From Pteria penguin (lineage: Eukaryota; Mollusca; Bivalvia; Pterioida; Pteriidae): a DNA stretch of 64,000 nucleotides. The notes under the pieces are model-generated. The model was given only the letters and a program-made list of their open reading frames with translations. It did not search any database and was not told the DNA's origin. Numbering within the stretch: the first letter of the stretch is position 1; every line of letters starts with the position of its first letter. Positions 31,736 to 44,000 of this stretch are shown one piece after another. The stretch covers positions 37,358,085-37,422,084 of the forward strand of contig CM068580.1 of the NCBI GenBank assembly GCA_035048485.1, given 5' to 3'. A program made the position numbers and the translations under genes.

Positions 31736-32023
31736 ACCCCCCTTCAATAAAGAAATACTGATTTTAATTATTTTGAATAACTTGTTCATACACAGGGACG
31801 TTTTATTGAGAGCAAACCATACCACAATTTTGTGACTTTGATCTTGACTTCACATATCAGAGTAGTGCGTTCTAGTTTTTATGGAGATATTTCTTGTTAT
31901 ATAACATACAGCTCATGGCATAAGATTATAATTTACTGATAGCAGTACACCATGTTACGGGTATCTACACAGCATTATGATATATAGTAATCCCACCAAA
32001 TAGATTATTTCTTCTGATTTCAG

Positions 32024-32065
32024 ACACAGAAAATGTCATGAGCTCACCAAAGAAAGGGTCACCAG
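32024..32065 (+). CDS. MYT1: MYT1 exon with chosen start codon
   Basis: Follows CTGATTTCAG and ends TCACCAG|gtatga. ATG at 32038-32040 gives MSSPKKGSP. In the finger frame the 14 bases before the ATG stay open, so an upstream coding exon ending in phase 1 is possible but was not found. Confidence 0.75.
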
Positions 32066-35000
32066 GTATGAACATATCCCTATTTTGAGAAACATGAATA
32101 ACTCTGCAATCATTTTATTACATCTCGCGCTATATACAAAATACAATTTCTTTTTATGCTTTTGTCATGGTAATTGCACTTACTTACTAATTTTAATTTT
32201 TAATGAGACTAGATGCTGATGTTCATGGGGTTTGATTCTCTAGCACATACCTAACTGAAACATAACAGAATTTTGTTGAATTTAATTTTAGCTCTAGAGA
32301 GCTGTTGTCAAATTGTTGGCATTGTTAATTTGTTTTCCATGGACAAGACTTTAACCTTGAAGGGATCTTCTCAACTGCATGAGATGGCACTTTAATATTT
32401 TCCATGTTTAATCCTTGCAAAAATTCTACATGTATTCCATTGGTACCATAAATTTTTATCTTGTGACTTTGACTTTCAACTTTTACCTTTTTGTCCTATC
32501 TGTTTGACAGCTGCTATTTGCAAATTTTAACCCACTCGACAAGCTTTCTTATCTTTTGAAAACTCTTGTATAAATATAATTATTGAAAACCAGCAGGTTT
32601 TTTATGCCCCTAGATCAATGGATTGGAGGATATTGTTTTTGACCTGTCTGTCTCTTTGTCTGTCTGTTGTCGACTTTAAGCTTCGCTATAACTTTTGATT
32701 TTGATTATTTGATTTACTATATTCTGGCTGTCCATGCTTTTGTTTGTAAATATAATACACTGTAATGAATTTCAATGAACTTGGCATGGACAGTCTTACC
32801 ATGGCTGCTGGTATTTGTATGACGTTCACCATATCCTGTTGTGTCCAGTCTTGAAGAGTTTAGAATATGGAGACTTGAATATAATGGATAATTTCCTTAC
32901 AACTTGTATCTATACAGTGTAGATCCAGCAGAGTGTGTTTGACAACCATGTGACGTCTGAGTTGTTGTAGCTCAGTTGGTAGCATGCTTGGCTCAGGGCC
33001 AAGTGGTCCCAGGCCCAGGATTTGTACTGGACTGGTGACTTGTTAGTGGGTCTTTGGAACAAGACTGTAAAAACCACGGTTCTGTGACACAGTTGACATT
33101 AGCATGTAAAAGCTTCCTCGCTGGTCTGTAACTAAAGGTCATGTATTTGGTGCAGTTCGTCCTTGTTGTGACTTAAAGCAATAAAGGAAGACATCTTGTC
33201 AAAAATTTCATTTCATTTTATGATTATATATTTCACATTAATTTGTGTTTGTATTCTTTTTCTAAAGAGAGCTCCTGTCCGTTCCCAGGATGCAGTGGAG
33301 AGGGGCATGTGACAGGGAAATTTTCTCGACATAGGAGGTAACTGCCAATCCATTTGTAACATGTTTAAAACTTATGATAATAATTATTAAATATTGATAG
33401 GAGTAGTGTGTTTAACTAGTGATGGACTGTCCGATAATCAGTTGCAGTTTGTTATCCAAATGGTGAAAAAGATAGATTATACATTACCGGGTATTTACTC
33501 CAATTGGTTTCTCTTAAAGTAAAGGAAAAAGAAAACTCTTTACGATAAATCATATCCAATCACCTGGATAATGGTAAATATCTTTCCTATAATCCTGTTT
33601 TTATTATTGGAAGTGTGCTAACTCAATAAAGTTTTTAAAAGACCTGTGTAGCATTCAGACTTTTAGTTTTGACAGCAACAATTGATAATGAAATTCTGTA
33701 ATTGATATTAGTTTACTTACATTAATTTGTCAACTTTAACTATAGTTGATCATCCGCCCATTTCTTTTTATACTGTATTACATAATCTTACGAAAGCTAA
33801 TTATATATAAAATCTGTTCATATAAGAAGCAGTTCACTGAGTTGTCTTAACCATTTGTTTCACAATCCATTATAACTATTTCTTGATTTGTACCATTGTA
33901 AATGTAATATCATGAGTATTGAGGAAGTACTTTTCTAAAGTAAAAGAGCATGATCTTTCATTAAAATCTGTCTGGTAAGTGAGGAAAATATGTTGAATAG
34001 AATTCATAAAGTGAGAACATGAGGAAATCATAATTTACCCTTCCATTTATGTGGTAAAATTGTTAAATCAGATGATGTCACAATACTTTAGACCTCAGTC
34101 TCGAAATTCAATAAATATTTCGCGAAAGCTATGAGTCAGTTGGCGAACTAGATGATGCTGAAAGATAGATAGATTTGTATACCAACGTAGCAGATGTTAT
34201 GTAATTGTGGCATTGGCAACAGTATATCATTGTGGTATGTTTCATTCTTAATAGTATTTAACTCTATTTAGACACTTGCTATAGCACAGTGAACAATCAT
34301 GGACTCTTGAAAACTAGAGACAAGACCTGGTTCAGGAAGTAGTAATCGTTGGCTGTGTACTTGAAGCTAGCAGATGGAACAGTGAGATTCTGTAATAGGC
34401 ATACATATGTTACAAACTAATTGCTATTTTCTTGGTATGCTGCCATAAATTAGTGGGGTTTTGTTTTGCTGACAGTTTTATACTAGTGAGATCAGTATCT
34501 TATTTCTTTTTCTCAGTTTACAAGGTTGTCCAAGTAATGCAGGGAAAAAGCGAAAGTTTGAAACTGATGATGGTGATTATACAATACAAAAATGTCTTCG
34601 ACTGGGAGAAGATGATGTCACTGAAGATAGAATGAAAACTGAAATAAAAGATGTTATAGACATATCACTACAGAGTCTGATTCCAGGAGAGTCTGTCCTT
34701 ACTGAGGATCAGCAATGTTTCCAGGAAGCAGAAAGGGCACTCAAAAGCTTATCGGGAGAGAGTGATTCTGGGTCATTACCGCTTTCAGACATTGGTGATT
34801 TAAGTGACAACATGGTGGTAGAAACTATTGTTGTTAGAACAGACTGTAACTCCGCAGAACTAAACGGTGAAATGAAAAGTGAAAAAATTGAAGACATAAA
34901 AGAAAATTTAATAAGTGAATCTGTAGTGCAAGATCCATCTCCCATGACAAATGAAGTAGAAATCTTAATGAAGATTGAAGAAGACTGTGCTAGAATAGAA

Positions 35001-38000
35001 TCTAGTTCTCAGGAGACTAGTCCTGTGTCCATTTCCATGTGTACATCTGTTAAATCTGAACCTACCGAGTCAATCAAAGAAGTGAAAAAGGAGATAACGG
35101 AAGAGGCAGATTCAGAAGAGAATGGTGAGATTGCAGGAGAATATCAAGTAGTGGCTGAGTGGTCCCAGCCTACCATGCAAAGTATCGAAGGCACAGAGGT
35201 TGGATCACAGACTGATGATTCTAATGTCAAGTCTGAAGAGGCAGATGATAAGGACAAAGGTTAGATTTTGTATTATATCTTGTCTTAGCTTTCTGCTTCT
35301 GTGTTTTATCAACTCATGTTTTTCATATCAAGTCCAAGTGCTTTTAGTTGTATTGCATAAAATAAAATTTTGATTGATGATGCCATTTACTTGAGAGGGG
35401 CTAGTAAATAATTGTGTAGTTTTCAAGAGTGAGGTCTTGTTTGAAATAGGTATGTTGAAAAATGTTTTGCCATGCATTTACTGCTTAGAAACCCTACAGG
35501 TAGTGTTTTGAAATGTATTATGAAAATTACTGCATCACATGTTATCTTTCTTGACAACTTACTTCACAGATACTAAGTGTCCTACTCCTGGATGTGATGG
35601 TACAGGACATATCACAGGACTTTATTCTCATCATAGAAGGTTTGTAGATACTTTTACTTTCCATATCAAATTCCAGTTTCAGTTTTAGAAATTGCTCTTA
35701 CCCCCAAAGAGTTACATGAGGTCAAAAACAAAGAAGTAAACGATTTTTTTTTGTGGATGAGTAGTCTTTGGCTTTTAATATGAGATACCTTTGTATTTTG
35801 TAAAGTCTTTTAATACAGGTAAAATTGAAATAGCTTTGTTGTGTTGTTTCTGTGGTCATACTTATAGACATTGTCTGTTCATCTCTTGCACCTTTCTTTT
35901 CACTGTTTTAGTATGTAATACAGGTTGTCTTGGGAATGCTTTTCTCTAGTTTACAGTTTGTGAGAACTTTAATGAATCACATATATAAACTAAGAAAACT
36001 TTTAATGTACATACAATCATGTACATATTTTTAATTTGTTTGTGTACTGTGTGAAAAAAAAAAATCCCGTTTGAATACTTTCGTTTAGTTTTGACAGAAT
36101 TCATTTACTTCGGATGGGATTTTATGACATATATAAATTTCATATTTTCTTCACAGTTTTTCTGGATGTCCAAGGAAAAATTCAGCACCAAAAGAAAGTG
36201 AGAATTTTCTTCATTTCCTCTCAAATTGTATCTTCCATTTCAGTTTTGTATTTTTGGTCAGGATATTGGGTTTGGCTTTATCAGCATTAGACTTTTATCT
36301 TAACCATTTGTCTCACAGACATATTCTTGTCAAATGTCAATATGTATCAGTGTAATCTATTTGCCTAGTATTTAATACTTACTGTAATCAGTATTGGTGA
36401 TGTCCTAATTGAACTAAGCCGGTGTGGCTTAGTGGATAAGGTGCTCGACTTGTGATCGAGAGGTCTCGGGTTCAACTCCCGCCCTGGGCACACCGGTGTT
36501 CTGTCTTTCAGATGAGACAGTAAAAACCGAGGTCCCGTGTCACGATAGGCATGGCACGTAAAAGATCCCTCACTGCTTCGGGTGGGTCCGTTGCAAAGGT
36601 CTAAATTTGTATGCAATGCATCAGGCAGATGCCGTCACCATATACGTGAAATAATCGTGGAGTGACGTAAAACCATAATCAATCAATCAATTAACCTAAT
36701 CGAACTTAAGATTGATGTAAGTAATATTTGTGATTTCAGCTAATCTCTTACAATAAAACCTTCTTTTTTATTTCAGTTGTAGCTTTATATGAAAACCTAG
36801 CAAGGTATGTAATAGATGACTTTGAAATAAACCTATTGTATTTCTACAACATTGTCCGGTAGTGGGTATACATATCGTGAAGGTGTGTTAGTTAATTAAA
36901 GAAGTCTTGGGTATTCAACTACATACATGGCCAGTGACTTGTTGGTTTCTCATCAACCAGCAAGAAATGACATGTCATGGAACAGGGTGGCATTCTAAAT
37001 ATCCCTTAATGCTTCAGTTAGACCAGTTACTTGGGGCAGATTTTGAAGCAATATATATCATTCATATGCTGTAACTATACAAGAGAAATAATCCTGACGT
37101 GACAAGTAATAGGAAATACTTTGTGTACAATTTTTGGAAAATCTTCATTGAAATTACAACCATGTTCAGTCAGGTGATATTTCCATCATTGAACTTGTAG
37201 ACCAATTTCCTTGACTTTACTGTGGTAAGTGTGTATGATATGCCATATAGAATTTTCTATCCAAGAATATAGTGTACATTTGCTATGTTTCAGAATGCCA
37301 TGTTGTTTTAAAAGTGATGGACACTAATGCACTTGCCCCATTACAGGATATAATGAGTTGTTGATGTACAGTTTAAAATTTAAAGTATGATGAATAAAGC
37401 ATGGAGTCACTGCTTGTATCATTTGTTACATTTTGTCAGATGTCCCTTTCAGTACATCGGTATTTGATGAATGCTTTTACAGGTGCCCTACCCCAGGATG
37501 CAAAGGATTAGGTCATGTTAACAGTAATAGAAGTTCTCACAGAAGGTTAGTGTGTAGGGGGTTCTTATTTAAGAAGCATGATAGTGGGATTTATTAACAA
37601 ATGATAAATTTATGCTATGAAGAGATATGAGCTCTGTTTGTTTAGACTTAAGACAAGTGAATGATCTGTTTTTAAGTAGCCTAAAGTAGTGCAAATGGAG
37701 TGGTATGAAAGTTGGGCTGTTACCGTTGATTGAATTTACTTGTCTTATTTGTATGGTCAGTTGTCCATAGTGCGATATGATCTGTCAAGTAGTAATCACC
37801 ACCTGTGATATGCACGAACTGAGAGAGTTCAAGTCATGGGCAGACAAACCATGTCCTTGAATTGGCAAGTACTCTTCATAAGCTACTCATCACAGAAAAT
37901 TAGCATTGGTCTTGCTTTGTCAGATATTGGTCATCGCTGAATATAAACATTTGCTAATCTCTCCTAGTACTGTATTTTGATTTGAGTATCATGTGTTAAT

Positions 38001-41000
38001 ACCTCTGGGTGTTTTGAATTTTTTTTCATGAATTTAATGGCATCTTTATATCTTGCTTGCTGATAATTGTGTACAATGCTTATTTCCTCTAGTTTGTCAG
38101 GCTGTCCTATTGCAGCAATGGGAAAACTAGTATCAACCACCCAGCAAAATGCAAAAAAATCTGGTAAGAGCCTTTTATTGAATTTATACTGGTTTCGTTA
38201 TTATGAAAATTACAATTTCAATTTGTGAAAACTACATTTTCTTTTCTCTCTTTTCAATGAAATAAGATCATTTTTGCAATATAAGTTATAAAACAAATGT
38301 TGAGATTAAAACAAATGTTGAGATTAATGAGTTGATTATGATAGATGTATGTTACAGAGAAATATTAAGTATACATACAGTGTATTATAGAAATAGACTT
38401 CTAGCTATTCAGCATTGGAATAAATATTACATCACTTTCATTCAGATGCCATCAATCTGTATAGCTTTTACTTTTGTTACATTGCATGATTTGCTAGCAT
38501 GTGTTTTATTTTGCCCGTCTATTTGTTGTGTTTGATTGCCGCATTTTTCCTTTTCGGTGTCAGGCCTCCACCTAGTTTTACTACCTAAGGAAGACGACCC
38601 TTCCAAAGCGGTGCTTGCCGCATGTAATGAGAAAGAACTGATCCGCCTGGCAGCCCAGAAGTGTAGACCTTCTGAGGGCTTGAACGTTCCCATGACATCC
38701 ACAAATGGTCGGTACTTGTATCACAGATATTAATATAGTGGCTAGAGTAGGATGTTTGTAGATAACAGATGCTTTAGCCAGCTTCAATTTCTCATTTTAT
38801 CTAGTTCTTTTTTATTAACCTTTTCAATCATTATTAGAAACACGAAAGTTTACATGTTGTGTATTTGAAAGCTAAAACACAAAAAGTTCCTTTGTTTTGT
38901 TAAAACAAAAGTGTGCTTTAATAGATATGTCACTGGCTATGGTATCACATAGATATTTTCATAATAAAGTAACATATTCATGCATGCTACATATCTATAC
39001 ATGTCTATCTGTACTTCTGTACTGTTTAATGTAAATGAAATCTGACATACATGTAGACTACTCATTGATATATTTAGTCATGAAAATCATCTATTTTTTC
39101 ATATCTAACAGAAATATGTACTTGATTACTCTAAGTTGTTATATTTAATGCTTTTAATATTTCTAACACTTCCATCTTAAGAAACATTTAGATACCTGAC
39201 TGATCAAATTGCATACATTCAATATATCAATCAATATATTGGAAATACCCTGTACTTCCATCAGTGTATCCAACTGAGCTTGTCCGGCACATAAAATTTG
39301 TATGCTTACCCGGTAATTTGATGAAATTGTGTACTACACAGTTGTTACCCATGAGACAAGGGTGTAACAACCTTAACCCAAGGTCATATCACAGTGGGAC
39401 TTCAGGACTCTTGGCTGATCCCTAAAATCTGTATTGTTTGTTTAATCACGTTAATACTTCACATTATTGGTACCTATGTCTATGAGACTTTAATTTGTTT
39501 TGACCTTGACTAGAGGTCATACCTATGAAGATATGTTTAATTTCTTACCAGAATCAATTTCCCCTCCATAAAATTGTGGTTGTAATGTGTATCTGCTTTG
39601 TGCTTCTCACAGTTGATACCCAGGTTACAATGTTGTGTTATAACCTTGACCCAAAATCATACCTTCAAGATCACAAGGTCATGGTAATTCAATGGAATTC
39701 TTAGGCAAATTCTTCCACAAGTAGCAGTGAGAGAGAGTAGACTGTTCATGGTACATCTAGCACATCATGGCATATAAATCCTTAGAACTTACTCTGATGA
39801 TGCCTCTTCAGTGTTGTTGAAACAATGACTACTGGTACATGTAAATCCTTATCTTAAATACATATATTGAAATGTATATACTTTCATGAAAAAATGCCTT
39901 GTACAAGGGTGCCAGTGTAGTTTTATTGGTAGGTCGATGAAAAGCTTTCATATGTAAGTTTGAAAACAGGGTGTTTTATTTTCACTGACTATCTTTGAGT
40001 TTTATTTGAAGAAATATCCACAGAACATAAGGTTCGCCAGCAGTGACACTGTTCTAGTGCTTTCATTATATGAATATGTTTGATAGTATAGCATTTCATT
40101 GCTTACCTTTCTAATCACATTATTTTGTCAGACTTCTAGGCACTTAGTATAAGAACTACCATGTAAGTGTATGTTCAGGAAAACAAGTTTTGACTTTAAA
40201 ATTTCTAGATACTATATACATTTGCTGTTTTTGAAATCTGTGGTTCAGATTACTGGTACTATAGTCAGGAAAAAAAATTGAAATATTTTACTTGTATCTA
40301 TAAAATACACTAGATACTTGATTTCAAGTCGGTTTGATTTTTCTACATATGATATCAATAATATTGTTAGCCTGTTTAACGTTTTACCACAGGTTTCAAT
40401 GCAGAATCTTTTAATAATTATTTGTTGACGTTAATGGTATTGAATTTGTTCTTTTATTTCAATTTCATATTCATTTTTGGACGTAGTCTATTTCAGGCAT
40501 TACTTGTTGGCTTTACATGTATTAAATTCATATTTCTAAGAGAATTGAAATAATTAAAGTATGCTATAAAATTGTGTCTAAAGAATTGGAAAGTAATAAT
40601 TGTTTTAAAATATTCTTTTTAATATATATTCTATTAAAGACAACAAAATACAAATAATGTTTGCAAACTTCAAATTTTATAGAAGAGAAAATTCAGTGTA
40701 AAAATATTTCTTTTCAGATACTGATAGGGTTTTACGTCCAATGATACTTACCAAACAACTTGAACTTGGGAAAACTTTGTCTCCCCTTGTTTCACCACAA
40801 ACTCCAAGGAACAACTTGGCCAAGGAGCTAGAGAAGTATAATCGCCCAGAGACAGCATCTGCTGGAATTGCTGCAAGTAATGTCACATTAAAGGCAGAGA
40901 ATTCTGGCCCAGCACCAATAACACAACCAGCTATCAAAGTCCCAAAACGAGACACCAGCAGTCGACCTAGTATTCTTAGAAGACCTAGTACAAAGAAAAC

Positions 41001-44000
41001 TGTTTCTACTATACCTCCAGAATCACCACATGTGTCTTCACAAGAAGGCACTACAAATTCTGGTAGTGGACCAGTCAGCAGTTTATTAAAGAAAACACCA
41101 AAACCTGTGTCCATATCTAGGTCAGTGAATTTCACTCGATCTGTGACAAATATAACAATACCAAATCCCCTCATGTCTAAATGTGATGGATCATCAAAAC
41201 AGATACATGGAAGAATATTTCCAACAAAAAAAGATAAGGCAGTGTTACCAAGTAATGTTTTTATTCATCCATCTGGACAAGAAATACATGTTCCAGAAGG
41301 TTTTGTTATTGTCCCTGATTTTGGTACAAGTAAAAAATAAACAGACTTAAGTGAGTGACACTCAGTAAAGACGGTGTGTGTTTTACACTCAATTTGTTCA
41401 TGACTTGTGTTACATATAAGAGAAATTGAAGACAATGCTTTCATTATGTACATCTTTTTTGTAATATTTTATTGTACAGTATATGTATTACCTGGAAATG
41501 ATTAAATACTGAGATTTCATTTTTTGCCATGATTCAGTCAGTTTGTCAATTTCCTTTCAGCATTTAAGTCCTCTTAGTTTAGTCTCACACTGAATTATCT
41601 GGAAGTTTAAGTCTCTTTATTTTATCATGTTTTGATTCCACTTAATGCTTACGGCTTTAACAATGCTTCAGGTTGATTCTCTTGGATTAATTTAACATGG
41701 TGTCATTATCTGTTACAGATCTGGGGACTTAAGTGCTGAGAGGTAAAATTCAAAGAATTCTGTATTGTACCCATTTTGTTTGGTAGATAGAAATCAATAG
41801 CTCCTGTTGTGCTTCAGGGAGATAACTCTTACCAGTTTGATTAATATAAACATGTTGATCAAATGGCACAGCAGGAAACATTGCTTCTTTGTTCAATTTC
41901 AGTCCAAATTACTTTAAAATTGTTTTCTTAAATTCAGTTTCTAGAATTCTATCAACAAGAAATTTGAGGATTGAAATTGAACTTTCACTTTAATACTTTG
42001 TTTTGCAGCGTATATGCAGTTGTTTTCTGTTATTTGTTATTTTCATTTAGATATGAAAAAGTTGAATAAATTTGTTTTGATTACCATTGACACTGTCTTT
42101 AAGTTGTGCTTTTCCCTCACTTATTTTGATGCTGCCTTTTTCTGTTATATTGATGTTGTGAATCTGCTGTGGTGTTGGCATTTTGTTGTGTCATCATTGT
42201 TTTTATCCCTGTTCAGAATAGATTTTCTGTATGAAAATATAAGAACATGTTTAAGTCATATCTGCAGTATCAAAAGATTGTATGGGTAAATTATGTTGCA
42301 AGATGTAGTAAATGATAAACCTGGTGTGCTTTTAACAAGGATGCATAAAAGTATAAATTCAGGAGAAATTCTATGAGCCAAATTTGAATTTCAAAAGTAA
42401 TTCTTCACCTTAAACTAAACTCTTTTTTTTTTTAAATTCTGATACTTAAGTGCATATCATACTTGAGTACAGGTAAAATAAAAGGTATTCTTAATTCCAT
42501 TGAAATCTAAGTATGTATAAAAATGTATTAATGCTGAGAGTGATCTCCCTTAGTTCCAGGTGTTCAAGTCCAGACTCACAGTCCCCAAGTTCACCCTGCT
42601 CCCTTGTAGAGGGAAAAATTACATCCCATTGCCCTTATCCAGACTGTGATGGGTCAGGGCATGTGACTGGTAATTATACCTCACATAGAAGCTTATCTGG
42701 TTGCCCATTGGCTGACAGAGCTACTGTACAAGCCAATCAGGTTGAAATGAAGTAAGTTGTAGACTGATGTCATTTCATTGGTGGTTGGTTCTTTCCTATC
42801 AACTTTATGCAAACTTCTTTTATGTGGCCTACCCTAATTACTACAGATTCTCCTTATTAATACTTGATGTTGTCTCAAGAAAGTCTTCTCCTAGCTTGAG
42901 GAATCTCATTGTCTAGATGTTGTGCTTCATTGTTACTTGAATGTTCTGTTGTTTTGGCCTCCTGGTAAGTTTAGTTGGCCCAGTATATTCAGAGTACAGG
43001 TACCTTGTGTAAACTTTGTTGTTATTTCTTATTTGGAGATAAATGTTTAAGAGCTATGTCTGTGATGACTGAATCATTCTTGTCTGATTTTACATGGAGA
43101 CATTTATTAGAAAATGATTGACATTACTGATTAGTAAATAAAAGGATTTAAAAACTTGCACCTTTCTGTGATTTTTTAAACCGTTTATGAAATTATGTTG
43201 TAATATATGAGAAAATGATGCATAAGCTCTGATTGGCTCAGATGTCCAACAGTAGGCTGTGATGGATCAGGTCATGTGACTGGGAATTATGCCTCCCATC
43301 GCAGTTTGTCGGGATGTCCACGTGCAGCGAAGTTGAAGAGGGTCGTAGGACAAGAGGGAGAAAAGTTAGATGAGGAACCACTTCGGTAAGTATATGATTA
43401 AGTAGTAGAAGTAAATTTCGTCAGCAATTTGTATTCTGTGTGAATAGAGGACTTAAATTAAATATTAATGTTATTTCCATCAAATTGATTTTTTATTTTC
43501 TCTCTCCGTTCTTTTGTGATCCTAATGCATCCAACATTTTGCATCGGCCATAAAATCCAGAATGCTTGGTTTCTTCCCAGAAACCTACAAGAGATTTTTA
43601 ACCAATTTGATACAGGAGATTGGTAAAGAAGTTGTAGGATTTTGTGTCCCCTGCAACGTCTGGCTTTAAAGTTGTGCCAAAACCTGAAAAATAGATAGCT
43701 TGAGTTAAGAGCTTGAATACTTTTATCAAAATTGTGAGAATTAAGTGTTACTTTGATGAGGGTTTTGGGTCATATGGTGTAAATGAATAGATATGAAAGA
43801 AAGCCTTATAAGGACTTTGTTAGTACAACCTTTAGAAAAGATTTAGGTATGAGATAGGCTGGTGACTGCAAGGCCAATGGGAGTTTTATAAAGTGATGCT
43901 CAGTAGATTAGATTTTACTAATGTTGCTTATGATATTTAATAATGCATTACAAAAGAGAATACTTAATATAGTCTAATATAACTTTAATTTTTTGTACAA

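Larger units (their letters stand above)
29209..32023. other. Putative MYT1 first intron
   Basis: Holds a hairpin (30161-30201), SINE fragments (31195-31300, 31620-31735) and otherwise unassigned AT-rich DNA. Confidence 0.45.

Noticed and set aside
32940..33010. GTAGCTCAGTTGGTAGC as the start of a functional tRNA
   Set aside because: No acceptor-stem pairing downstream and a broken B box. It continues as a SINE body.
40677..41174. 165-codon open frame on the - strand
   Set aside because: Antisense shadow of the MYT1 central exon, whose sense reading matches the family.
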